64,000 bases of DNA. Source: Acidobacteriota bacterium (GTDB lineage: Bacteria > Acidobacteriota > Terriglobia > Bryobacterales > Bryobacteraceae). Below the pieces are notes generated by a model, which did no database searches, was not told where the DNA came from, and worked only from the letters and a program-made list of their open reading frames with translations. The DNA is taken from the NCBI GenBank assembly GCA_947470805.1, contig CANIVU010000018.1, positions 1-64,000 of the forward strand. Direction: 5' to 3'. Shown one piece after another: positions 53,323 to 61,686 of this stretch. A program made the position numbers and the translations under genes. Position 1 is the stretch's first letter, and each line of letters begins with the position of its first letter.

Positions 53323-54048
53323 CAACCGCCAAATCCCCGCCGCGTCCTTAAACACCCGCGGCCCCATCCGCTCCAAATACCAAAAGAACGTCGTATCCCC
53401 CAAAAACGGCCGCTCCTCCGTCTTCTGATACTCCCCAAACAGCTGCCCCGCCGTCTTCCCGCCCCCCCGCAACAACTGCACAATCGTCCGCCGCACCCGG
53501 TTATCATCCCCCGGCCCGTGTTCCAACAGCCTTTCCACCGCCGCCCGCAAATGCGGCAACGCCGTCAAATCCCAACCCAACAACTCCCCCGCCCGCCCCT
53601 GCGTAAACATCTCCCAAGCCCGCGCCCCCAACTCCAACATCCCCGGCGTCACCCGCGCCTTCCCAGCCGCCAACCCCGCCATCTTCTCCACCGCCAAATC
53701 CCGCGGAATATCCACCAGAAAATGCGGACTCGCCGTCAGCCCCTCCGCCCACACAAAATGCAGCGCCTGCAGCAACTGCAGCTGGTCATACAGGTCGTCC
53801 TCAAACCAAAACCACAACGAATCCCGCGCCACCAGCCGCCGCATCTGCCGGTCCCGCTCCTCCAACTTCCCGCTTTCGTAGCCCTCCCCCGCCAGCCACG
53901 CCGACCGCAACGCCGTCAACTCCTCCAACCCCAAACCGGCCACCACCGGCCCCTCATGCAGCACATCGTGCCAAATGATCAGACGCGGCTCTCCCGCCCA
54001 ACGCCGCAGCTTCTCCGCCACCGCGTCGCCGTTCATAATGTGAACCAT
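53308..54048 (-). CDS. DUF1835-domain protein
   Basis: 246 residues, cytoplasmic. The start VHIMNGDAVAEKLRRWAGEPRLIIWHDVLHEGPV matches the DUF1835 family in its conserved NGD and HDxLxEGP elements (each short motif seen at about residues 6-8 and 27-33), followed by WFEDDLYDQLQLLQALHF. The family is uncharacterised; a nucleotide-binding or signalling role has been suggested by fold only. The C-terminal part includes a winged-helix-like region (RTIVQLLRGGGKTAGQLF). The gene begins 6 bp after the glycosyltransferase gene ends, so the two may be co-transcribed. Confidence 0.8.
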   Translation of the reverse strand: MVHIMNGDAVAEKLRRWAGEPRLIIWHDVLHEGPVVAGLGLEELTALRSAWLAGEGYESGKLEERDRQMRRLVARDSLWFWFEDDLYDQLQLLQALHFVWAEGLTASPHFLVDIPRDLAVEKMAGLAAGKARVTPGMLELGARAWEMFTQGRAGELLGWDLTALPHLRAAVERLLEHGPGDDNRVRRTIVQLLRGGGKTAGQLFGEYQKTEERPFLGDTTFFWYLERMGPRVFKDAAGIWRLLPDS

Positions 54049-54054
54049 AAAAAA

Positions 54055-55662
54055 CTACTGCGCCGATTCGAGCGCCAGCTTGTGCTGCTTCAGCCATGCC
54101 TGCTTGGCCTGGTAATCAAACCAGATCTTGCTGCCGGCCGCCCAGTAATACCCGCCCACGAACAGCGAAAGGAACGGAATCGCCAGGAAGTTGTAGCTCT
54201 CAATCGAATACGCAATCATCGCCAGGAACCACGTCCCCGCGGCCATTTCGAAGTACGGCAGCCAGCCCAGCCGGCTCTTGTACTGCTGGTTCCCCAGCGT
54301 CACTTTCTTATCGCCCACAGCGTACTTCGGCGTCCGCGCAAAGGCCGTCTGGTAACCCACCAGCGCTTCCATCACTGCCTTGGCATTGCTCAACGTCAGC
54401 GCCACGCCGGCCATCATCAGCACCGGCATGTACCAAATCGTGCGCTTCCAGTTATCCGGCCGGATCTGCCGCTGCGCCACCAAATAGAATGCGGTAATCG
54501 ACCAGAAACTCGCCGCAATGAGCGGCAGGTCCACAAACACCATCTGCATCCAGCCCATGTAGAACCGGACAATCATCACCGGCAACATCAGCGCCGACAT
54601 GATCAACATCAGCGGATAGGAAATGTTCGGCGTCAGATGGCAAATCGCTTCCAGCTTCACGCGCCACGGCTGCTCGGACTTCAATATCATCGGCAGCAAT
54701 TTCTTCGCGCACTGCGTCAGGCCCTTCGACCAGCGCGTCTGCTGCACCTGGAACCCGTGCATGTCGAACGGTAACTCCGACGGGCACTCCACGTCCGGGC
54801 AATAAACAAACTTCCAACCCTTCAACTGCGCCCGGTAGCTCAAATCCGAATCTTCCGTCAGCGTGTCGTGCTGCCAGCCGCCGGCGTCCTCGATCATCTC
54901 TTTCCGCAAAATCCCGGCCGTGCCGTTGAAGTTGAAGAACAACCCGCCGCCAGCCCGAGCCACGTGCTCCAACACAAAATGGCCATCCAGCAAAATCGTC
55001 TGCACTTCCGTCAAAGCGTTATAGTGCTGGTTCAAATACGTCCACCGCGTCTGCACCACCCCAACCTTCGGGTCCGCAAAGTAGTGAATCGTCTTCCGCA
55101 AAAAGTCCGTCGGCACCATGAAGTCGGCGTCGAACACCGCCACAACAATCCCGGTCGCCGTCTTCAACCCTTCCTGCAACGCCCCGGCCTTATATCCATG
55201 CCGGTTCTTCCGGTGGTGATACTCAATCGGGTGACCCATCGCCCGGTATTCCGCCACCAGCCGCTCCGTAAACGGATGCGTCTCGTCCGTCGAATCGTCC
55301 AGAATCTGAATCTGCAGCAAATGCTTCGGATAGTCGATCTTGACGATCTGCTCAATCAGCCGTTCCACCACGTACCGCTCGTTATACAGCGGCAGTTGGA
55401 TCGTCACCGGCGGCAACTCGGCAAACTCGCTCGGCGGCGCCGTCAGCAGGTTCTTCCGATTCTTGAAGTACCCGCGGATCATCTCATAGCGATGCATTCC
55501 GTAGAACGACAAGACCAGCAAAATAGCAAAGTAGGGCACCAACAGCGCATAATCGAACGGAGCCAGCTTATGGATCCCAGCAAACGTATCGTCGAAAAAC
55601 GTCCGTTTGAAGTCGTCAAGCGCGGAAGTGTCAGCTACGAGAAGGGCAAAAAGTAGGGGCAT
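54055..55662 (-). CDS. Membrane glycosyltransferase family 2, cellulose/mannan-synthase-like
   Basis: 535 residues. One membrane helix (about 38-55) precedes a cytoplasmic GT2 domain with QLPLYNERYVVERLI, ILDDSTDET, VAVFDADF, LTEDSDLSYR and the processive-type QVQQTRWSKG, then about four to five C-terminal helices. The D, DxD, TED and QxxRW set is complete, as in CslA-type glucomannan and bacterial beta-glucan synthases, so a processive polysaccharide synthase is likely. The start ATG shares two bases with the divergent mannosyltransferase-like gene. Donor sugar and product are unknown. Confidence 0.9.
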   Translation of the reverse strand: MPLLFALLVADTSALDDFKRTFFDDTFAGIHKLAPFDYALLVPYFAILLVLSFYGMHRYEMIRGYFKNRKNLLTAPPSEFAELPPVTIQLPLYNERYVVERLIEQIVKIDYPKHLLQIQILDDSTDETHPFTERLVAEYRAMGHPIEYHHRKNRHGYKAGALQEGLKTATGIVVAVFDADFMVPTDFLRKTIHYFADPKVGVVQTRWTYLNQHYNALTEVQTILLDGHFVLEHVARAGGGLFFNFNGTAGILRKEMIEDAGGWQHDTLTEDSDLSYRAQLKGWKFVYCPDVECPSELPFDMHGFQVQQTRWSKGLTQCAKKLLPMILKSEQPWRVKLEAICHLTPNISYPLMLIMSALMLPVMIVRFYMGWMQMVFVDLPLIAASFWSITAFYLVAQRQIRPDNWKRTIWYMPVLMMAGVALTLSNAKAVMEALVGYQTAFARTPKYAVGDKKVTLGNQQYKSRLGWLPYFEMAAGTWFLAMIAYSIESYNFLAIPFLSLFVGGYYWAAGSKIWFDYQAKQAWLKQHKLALESAQ

Positions 55663-56926
55663 GAGTGCCAGAGAGAAGGTAGCCTGCGCGTTCGGGTTCG
55701 GTCTGCAAGCCGGCCTTTTGCTCCTTGCTTGGGTCAGAAGCGGTGGAGTTCACGATCCACAGAGGGATATCGCTCTATTTTGCGTGACCTCTGTATTATA
55801 TCTCGCCGCGCTCATTTCCGTGTGTAGACTCGATGGGGGAATTCGCCCTACTTTTCTTCTGGGGTTCGCCCTCCTCTTCCGCCTCACCGCCTTCCAAATT
55901 GAACCTCTCTTCTCCGACGATCTCTACCGCTACCGCTGGGAAGGCCGTGTCGCCGCCGCCGGGCTCAACCCCTACGATCACCGCCCCGCCGAACCAAATC
56001 TCGCCCACCTCCTCGAACCCCGCGTCGATGGCAAAGACTTCAAACCCGTCTACGGCCCCCTCCTCCAATCCCTCCAACTCGCCCTCGTCCATCTCGGTGG
56101 CGCCACCCATCTCTCCGTCATGAAAATCGGCGGCTGCCTCGCCGATCTCCTCCTCTGCTGGCTCCTCTGGCAATGGCTCCCGCCCGCCGAAAAATGGCGC
56201 TGGATCGCCTGGGCCTGGTCCCCCCTCGGCCTCGTCGAGTTCTGGGGCATGGGCCATCACGACGCCGTCATGGTCGCCCTCTCCCTCGCCGCCCTCTACG
56301 CCGCCGAACGCCACAAATGGCCCTGGGCCTACACCCTCCTGGGCCTCGCCGCCGCCACCAAATATTGGCCCATCCTCCTCTGGCCCTACCTCGCCCGCCG
56401 CGGCAATTGGCGCTGGGCAGCCCTCACCCCGTTAGTCTTCCTGGTCTGCTGGCTCCCCTGGCTAACAGACATCACCGAAAACGCCAAATACACCGGCGGC
56501 TTCGTCGGCGGCTGGCGCAATAACGACATCCTCTTCGGCCCCATTCTCGCCCTCGCTGGATCCCTCGACGCCGCCAAACGCGCCAGCCTCACAATCATCG
56601 CCCTCTCCTCCCTCGCCGCCGCGCTCTGGGCAAAATCCCCCCGCCAAGCCTACTGGACCGTCGCCCTGACAATCCTCCTCGTCTCCGCCAACGTCCACCC
56701 CTGGTACCTAACCTGGATCCTCCCCCTCGCCGTCTTCCATTGGCCATGGCCGGTGCTACTATGGGGAGCCCTCGCGCCCGTTCACTACGTCGTGCTCATC
56801 CGCTGGCGACAGGAACACATTTGGGAGGGTCTTACTAACTGGCGTTGGGCCGTCTATCTGCCGGTTTTCGCCTTGGTGATGGTACAAATAGTACGAAGGA
56901 GATACGTTGGAAACGCACGTCCGTAA
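55661..56926 (+). CDS. Polytopic GT-C-type glycosyltransferase
   Basis: 421 residues with about 10-11 membrane helices. Between helices 2 and 3 lies IEPLFSDDLYRYRWEGRVAAAGLNPY, the acidic loop motif typical of dolichol/undecaprenol-phosphate mannosyltransferase-like GT-C enzymes; later YTLLGLAAATKYWPILLWPY fits the alpha-1,6-mannosyltransferase style. It likely transfers a sugar from a lipid-phosphate donor outside the cytoplasmic membrane. The ATG at 55661 has an AGGGG site close upstream and overlaps the start of the divergent GT2 gene. The following membrane gene overlaps its end by 20 bp. Confidence 0.85.
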   Translation: MSAREKVACAFGFGLQAGLLLLAWVRSGGVHDPQRDIALFCVTSVLYLAALISVCRLDGGIRPTFLLGFALLFRLTAFQIEPLFSDDLYRYRWEGRVAAAGLNPYDHRPAEPNLAHLLEPRVDGKDFKPVYGPLLQSLQLALVHLGGATHLSVMKIGGCLADLLLCWLLWQWLPPAEKWRWIAWAWSPLGLVEFWGMGHHDAVMVALSLAALYAAERHKWPWAYTLLGLAAATKYWPILLWPYLARRGNWRWAALTPLVFLVCWLPWLTDITENAKYTGGFVGGWRNNDILFGPILALAGSLDAAKRASLTIIALSSLAAALWAKSPRQAYWTVALTILLVSANVHPWYLTWILPLAVFHWPWPVLLWGALAPVHYVVLIRWRQEHIWEGLTNWRWAVYLPVFALVMVQIVRRRYVGNARP

Positions 56927-57314
56927 CGTCGGCTGGATCTTGTTCTATATGGGAATCGGAATGGGCGTAATTGCCATCGCCGCTCTGGTTCTCAATGGCG
57001 GATTTTCCGGCATCATGCTCACCAACGACCCCTTCTACAAGCGCAAAGACATCGCCTCCATCCCCCTCGCCCGCCTCCTCGCCGTCGTCTACATCGTCTA
57101 CAGCCTCATCATGGCCGGTCCCATAGCCTTCCTCGGCCGCGCCCTTCTCCAATGGAAACCCTGGGCCAAAACCGGTGGCATGTTCCTCGCCGCCGTCAAC
57201 ATGCTCTTCTTCCCCCTCGGCACCGCCGCCGGCCTCTACGCCCTCTGGGTCCTGAACGACGAAGCCACCGAATTCCTCTTCGAAAACGCCCCCGCCGGCG
57301 GAGCCAAACGCTAA
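56907..57314 (+). CDS. Small polytopic membrane protein of unknown function
   Basis: 135 residues with four hydrophobic segments (ILFYMGIGMGVIAIAALVL, LLAVVYIVYSLIMAGPIAFL, GMFLAAVNMLFFPLGTAAGLYALWVL, the last probably two helices). TTG start at 56907 with GAAGGAG 6 bases upstream; no ATG fits. It overlaps the GT-C gene by 20 bp and is probably co-translated with it. Loops carry DPFYKRKDIAS and, near the end, NDEATEFLFEN, similar to unassigned small proteins annotated only as membrane proteins. I do not recognise a family function. Confidence 0.78.
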   Translation: METHVRNVGWILFYMGIGMGVIAIAALVLNGGFSGIMLTNDPFYKRKDIASIPLARLLAVVYIVYSLIMAGPIAFLGRALLQWKPWAKTGGMFLAAVNMLFFPLGTAAGLYALWVLNDEATEFLFENAPAGGAKR

Positions 57315-57339
57315 GGCCCGGCGGAGCAAAAAGCTAAGG
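57295..57339. repeat. 22-bp near-tandem duplication spanning both convergent stop codons
   Basis: CCGGCGGAGCCAAACGCTAAGG (57295-57316) recurs one base later as CCGGCGGAGCAAAAAGCTAAGG (57318-57339), 20 of 22 identical. The first copy holds the TAA of the membrane-protein gene; the second supplies the TAG (as CTA) of the convergent AsmA-like gene. It looks like a recent slippage duplication that set the end of the second gene. Confidence 0.75.
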
Positions 57340-59496
57340 CTTCGCCTCCGTCTTCTTCCCCTTAAACAGGTCCAACACGCCCTTCACTCCCTCCTGCAAA
57401 TTCGCCGGAGATCCCAACTTCATCTTCCCCACTGCCACCGCATCCGGCGTAAACACCGGCTTGGCGAACGTCCCCTTTACCAGCGAAGGCATCATCAATT
57501 CCCCCTTCGGCCCCGCCACCGCCGCGCTCAAAAACCCGCCAATCTTCGTCCCGCCCACTTCCTCGCTCAGCTGCTTGTTCAACGTTGTCAGCATCCGCAA
57601 ATTCAACGTCTGATCCACCAAACTGAAGCCCCCCGTAAACACCGCCGCCGCCCGGTCCAGCTCCACCCGCAAATCCTCCGTCGCCACCACTCCCTTCGCT
57701 ATCGCAAACCCACCCTTCATCCCCAATACCGACGTCCCGCTCACCGCGTTCAACGGCTTCAAAAACTTCGCCAGCGCCCCCATCTCGCCTAATAAATTCA
57801 CCGGAATCAGCTTCCCCTGCGCCAGTTGAAACTGGATCGTCCCGTCCATCGTCCGCGCAAAATCCTCCCCCGGCTTCGGCGCAATCTGCAACTGCGCGTC
57901 CGCCGTCACCGGCCCGCTCACAACCTTTCGCAACGCCGTCGTCGCCGCCAGCAACTGCTCGGATTCAATCTTGTCCAAATGCGTCTTCAACGCAATCACC
58001 GGCGGCTGCGCCTTCAAATTCACCGTCGCCGCCCCCGTCATCTTCCCCCCATACACCACAGCCGACAAGGGCTCCAGCGTCAACACCTTGTCCCGCAACA
58101 CCAGCCCCGTCTTCACATTCTCCAAAACCAGGTCATTCAACAACACCTTCCCCGCCGCCAAATCGCCCGTAATCACCAGCGGCTTCCCCTCCCCGCCGCT
58201 CTTCCCCGCCGGCACCCAACCGGCCATCTCCACGTTTGACAACTGATCGGCCTGCAACGAAATCGCAATCTGCGGATGCGCGAAGTTGTGGAACTTCACC
58301 GCCCCCCGAAAATTCGATTTCCCCAAATGAAAAACCGCCTCTTCCAACAACGCACTATCCTCGGCAAAATGAATCAGCGCCGAATCTATCTTCAAATTCG
58401 GCGTCAACGCCGCCAGCTTCAAATCCGCCCCCGCCACCGACCCGCTCCCCTCCAACACCGGCTTCGCCACCGGCCCCGTCGCCCGGACGGATAACGATGT
58501 CACGCCCGTCCCCGTCACATCGGAAACCTGCGCCATCGCCAATAAATCCCGTATCGCCGCGTCCTTTGTCGACACCGTCGCGTCAATCGTTTTATAGTCC
58601 TTCAACGTAAACGCCGCCTGCACCAGCGTCGGCCCCACCTGCAACGAAAACGGCTTCGCCGCAATCTGCCCCGGCGTCAAATCCAAGTGCAGCGCCGTCG
58701 CCTTCAATGTCTGGCTCAACTGTCCGCCCATTACTTCCAAATTCGCAATCTGCACGCCGCCCGTCAGCACCGGCTCCTTGAACGGACCGCGAATCTTCAC
58801 GTCCGCCGTCACCGTCCCGCTCGGCTTATAAGCCGTCTTCACCGGCAGCCCCGCCAAGGGCGACGGAGCAATTTTCAACACACCGTCCACCGTGCTCGCC
58901 CCCGCATCAATCTTCCCCGTAAACCCCGCCGTCACCTTCCCCATCTTCGCGTCCAGCTTGGCCACGTCCCACAAATCTCCCGCCCGCGCCGCCGCAAACT
59001 CCAACTGCACCGGCAACGTGCCATTCTCCCAACTCAGTGTCCCCGCCACCCCCGGCCCGTCCATCCGGATCTCGGCGTCGATATTGGCATACTCCGTCCC
59101 GCCCGTAATCAGCCGCCCGTCCACAATGCGTAAGGACTCCAATTTCGGCGTCTCCCCGCCGGACTTCCCCCCCGCCGTCGCCGTATACGTCACCACCGGC
59201 CGCGTCAACACCAGCGACGCCACTTCAATATTCCCCTGCAAAAGCGGCAAAAACCGAACATGCACGTCCAGCACGTCCACCTTCGCCAGCCCCTGTATCT
59301 CCAGCCCCGACGCCCGCACCGACAACGGAATCACATGCAACGACAACGCCCCAAACGTCACCGGCCGCCCCAGCGCCGCCTGCAACCGCCCCTCAATCGC
59401 CGGCCGGAACTGCTCCGCCGAAACCAGCCACGGCAAAGCGAAAATCAATGCAGCCAGTCCCCCGGCAAGTCCCAATAACAGGCGCGCGCGCTTCAT
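57334..59496 (-). CDS. AsmA-family inner-membrane-anchored protein
   Basis: 720 residues. N-terminal anchor helix (LLLGLAGGLAALIFALPWLV) and then the AsmA beginning EQFRPAIEGRLQAALGRPVTFGALSLHVIP (split over the usual RLQAALGR motif). The long periplasmic body of about 600 residues is beta-rich with repeats such as GTVTADVKIRGPFKEPVLTG. The C-terminal AsmA_2-type part has GTIQFQLAQGKLIPVNLLGEMGAL and DQTLNLRMLTTLN. The family bridges or helps build the outer membrane, and is thought to move lipid. No partner gene is adjacent. Confidence 0.88.
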   Translation of the reverse strand: MKRARLLLGLAGGLAALIFALPWLVSAEQFRPAIEGRLQAALGRPVTFGALSLHVIPLSVRASGLEIQGLAKVDVLDVHVRFLPLLQGNIEVASLVLTRPVVTYTATAGGKSGGETPKLESLRIVDGRLITGGTEYANIDAEIRMDGPGVAGTLSWENGTLPVQLEFAAARAGDLWDVAKLDAKMGKVTAGFTGKIDAGASTVDGVLKIAPSPLAGLPVKTAYKPSGTVTADVKIRGPFKEPVLTGGVQIANLEVMGGQLSQTLKATALHLDLTPGQIAAKPFSLQVGPTLVQAAFTLKDYKTIDATVSTKDAAIRDLLAMAQVSDVTGTGVTSLSVRATGPVAKPVLEGSGSVAGADLKLAALTPNLKIDSALIHFAEDSALLEEAVFHLGKSNFRGAVKFHNFAHPQIAISLQADQLSNVEMAGWVPAGKSGGEGKPLVITGDLAAGKVLLNDLVLENVKTGLVLRDKVLTLEPLSAVVYGGKMTGAATVNLKAQPPVIALKTHLDKIESEQLLAATTALRKVVSGPVTADAQLQIAPKPGEDFARTMDGTIQFQLAQGKLIPVNLLGEMGALAKFLKPLNAVSGTSVLGMKGGFAIAKGVVATEDLRVELDRAAAVFTGGFSLVDQTLNLRMLTTLNKQLSEEVGGTKIGGFLSAAVAGPKGELMMPSLVKGTFAKPVFTPDAVAVGKMKLGSPANLQEGVKGVLDLFKGKKTEAKP

Positions 59497-59511
59497 CCAT
59501 TCATAGTAAGC

Positions 59512-59931
59512 CTACCGGACGTTTAATACGCGTAACTGTTGGTAGAACGACAGCTGGTCCAGAAAGTTCCACGCTTCGCAAATCTTCCCGTCCTGAAACG
59601 CCAATATCGCCACCGCCGTGAAATCAATCGGATTCCCCGTCGGCGGAATCCCCAACTCCCCGCCCTTGTGCGTCCCGTAGGCGTGCGTCCGCAACACAAC
59701 CTTCGCCCCCTCGGCCACCGTGTCCAGAATCTCAATCCGCAAGTCCGGAATCGTCTGCGTTAACTGTTCATGAAAAACCCTGAACGAATCCAGCCCCGTC
59801 GTCGTCACCCCCGGCCCTTCCAGGTCGTGGGAGACCGCATCCACATGCGCCAACTCCGCGATCGTCTCCGCCCGCTTCTGGTTCCAGACTTCCTCAAACC
59901 ACCGTATCGCCAGCTCCCGATTCGTCGCCAT
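59512..59931 (-). CDS. SnoaL-like/NTF2-fold ester-cyclase-type protein
   Basis: 139 residues forming a single NTF2-like domain: NRELAIRWFEEVWNQKRAETI at the start, then SHDLEGPGVTTTGLDSFRVFHEQL and, late, FTAVAILAFQDGKICEAWNFLDQL, the SnoaL ending. Members include polyketide cyclases and many proteins of unknown role. It overlaps the end of the symporter gene upstream by 38 bp on the same strand, so it is the fourth member of a tight unit with the PIG-L, small membrane and symporter genes. Catalytic residues cannot be assigned with confidence. Confidence 0.85.
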   Translation of the reverse strand: MATNRELAIRWFEEVWNQKRAETIAELAHVDAVSHDLEGPGVTTTGLDSFRVFHEQLTQTIPDLRIEILDTVAEGAKVVLRTHAYGTHKGGELGIPPTGNPIDFTAVAILAFQDGKICEAWNFLDQLSFYQQLRVLNVR

Positions 59932-61561
59932 CTAACTTGCGCCCCTCCAACCGAGATACTAACAAACCCGTACCAATCACCACAATACAACCCGCAACGT
60001 TATACCAGAGGAACGACGCCGCCCCCGTGAAATGCAGCGCGAAAATCGCCGCCTCCCCCACGATCACCCCGATAAACGCGCCATTCGCGCTCACGCTCGG
60101 GAAATACATCGCCAGCGCAAAAACACCCAATATCCCCCCATAAAAGAAGGAGCCCAACAAATTCACCGCCTCCACCAGCGACCCCAGATTCTTCGCCAGC
60201 TGCGCCGTCACAATCGCGTAGATCCCCCAAAAAGCCGTCGCCGCCCGCGACACCCACAAGTAATGCCCGTCCTCGGCCAGCGGCCGGAACAGCCGCTTGT
60301 AGATATCAATCACCGAAACCGTCGCCAGCGAATTCACCTCACCGGAAATCACCGACATTGCCGCACCCAGAATCGCCGCGATCACCAGCCCCACAATCCC
60401 CGGCGGTAAGTAGTGAGTTACAAAATGCAGAAAAATGTAGTTCGTATCATTCCCGCCCGTGATCTTCGCCGCCTCCTTCCGCGTTGCCTCCAACTCCTTA
60501 TGCGCCGCCTGGAACTCCGCCCGCACCGGCTCCCCATGCACCAGCTTCGCCGCCGCCTCGTGCCGCTGCGCAAACGCTTTGTCGAACCGCGCCTGCAACG
60601 CCGGATACGCCGCATTCTCCTGCAATCTCGCCATATCCCCCGGATGGAACAGCAACGGCGGCTGGATAAACGTGAAGAACGCAAACACAATACAACCCGT
60701 CAGCAAAATCAAAAACTGCATCGGAATCTTCGCCACCGCGTTAAACAACAAACTCAACCGGCTCTGCGAAATCGAACTCCCCGTCAAGTACCGCTGCACC
60801 TGGCTCTGGTCACACCCAAAGTAAGATAACGCCAAAAACATCCCGCCAAACAATCCGCTCCAGATGTTATACCGGTCCACCCACGAAAAACTCGTCGTCA
60901 CCGGGTTCAACTTACCCGCCGCCCCGGCCACCGTCAACGCCCCGGCCAACCCAATATTCTCCGGCAGTAAGTTGATCGCAATAATCAACGCCGTCCCCAG
61001 CCCGGCCATCATGATCAGCATCTGCTGAAAATCGCTCCACGTCACCGCCTGCACGCCGCCAAACACCGTATACCCAATCACAATCGCGCCCATCACCAGC
61101 GTCGTAATCTGGTCCGGCCAGCCCAGCAAAACCGTCAACACAATCGCCGGCGCCGCCAGCGCCAGCCCCACCGCCAGTCCCCGCTGAATCAAAAAGATGA
61201 TACTAACCAGCGTCCGCGTCTTCGCGTCAAACCGCTTCTCCAAATACTCATACGCGGTATACACATTCGCCCGATGAAAGATAGGAACCGCCGTCATCGA
61301 AACCACAATCATCGCCAGCGGCAACCCAAAGTAGAACTGCACAAACCGCATGCCGTCCACATACCCCTGCCCCGTCGTCGAAATGAAGGTAATCGCCGAA
61401 GCCTGCGTCGCCATAATCGACAACGCCATCGCATACCACGGCATCGATTTCCCGGCCCGCAGATACTTATCGGTGGTGTTCGATCCCCGCGCCCGCCACA
61501 GCCCGTAGCTGACAATCGTCACGATCGTCAGCACCATCACCACCCAATCCAGAATCCTCAC
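59894..61561 (-). CDS. Sodium:solute symporter (SSS family)
   Basis: 555 residues with about 13 membrane helices. It starts at GTG 61561. Family marks include YLRAGKSMPWYAMALSIMATQASAITFIS near the first sodium-site helix (split motif), FGGVQAVTWSDFQQMLIM, and FGCDQSQVQRYLTG (the SSS glycine/glutamine signature). A hydrophilic insert rich in Lys/Glu (about 310-370) lies between helices, often found in the SGLT-like branch with sugar or acid substrates. The stop of the 42-residue protein gene overlaps this start by GTGA. Proximity to PIG-L suggests uptake of the released sugar (inference). Confidence 0.92.
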   Translation of the reverse strand: MRILDWVVMVLTIVTIVSYGLWRARGSNTTDKYLRAGKSMPWYAMALSIMATQASAITFISTTGQGYVDGMRFVQFYFGLPLAMIVVSMTAVPIFHRANVYTAYEYLEKRFDAKTRTLVSIIFLIQRGLAVGLALAAPAIVLTVLLGWPDQITTLVMGAIVIGYTVFGGVQAVTWSDFQQMLIMMAGLGTALIIAINLLPENIGLAGALTVAGAAGKLNPVTTSFSWVDRYNIWSGLFGGMFLALSYFGCDQSQVQRYLTGSSISQSRLSLLFNAVAKIPMQFLILLTGCIVFAFFTFIQPPLLFHPGDMARLQENAAYPALQARFDKAFAQRHEAAAKLVHGEPVRAEFQAAHKELEATRKEAAKITGGNDTNYIFLHFVTHYLPPGIVGLVIAAILGAAMSVISGEVNSLATVSVIDIYKRLFRPLAEDGHYLWVSRAATAFWGIYAIVTAQLAKNLGSLVEAVNLLGSFFYGGILGVFALAMYFPSVSANGAFIGVIVGEAAIFALHFTGAASFLWYNVAGCIVVIGTGLLVSRLEGRKLDGDESGAGDTVV

Positions 61562-61686
61562 GCCCAGGCCTTTCCAAAGAACCAGAACAACGTAATCAAG
61601 CTAAACAAATAGACGATCACGACCCCATACACCCGCCCCCACGTTCCCAGGAACGGCGGCGGTTCTTCCTGGACAACACGCTTCAC
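61558..61686 (-). CDS. 42-residue single-helix membrane protein between deacetylase and symporter
   Basis: A GTG at 61686-61684 overlaps the TGA of the deacetylase gene, and the TGA at 61560-61558 overlaps the GTG of the symporter gene, so both ends are GTGA couplings. The product has a charged start (VKRVVQEEPPPF), then GRVYGVVIVYLFSLITLFWFF, one membrane helix, and ends GKAWA. The double coupling on a frame of exactly this length is strong evidence for a real gene. It may be a helper subunit of the symporter, as small proteins are for some transporters; that role is inference. Confidence 0.7.
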   Translation of the reverse strand: MKRVVQEEPPPFLGTWGRVYGVVIVYLFSLITLFWFFGKAWA

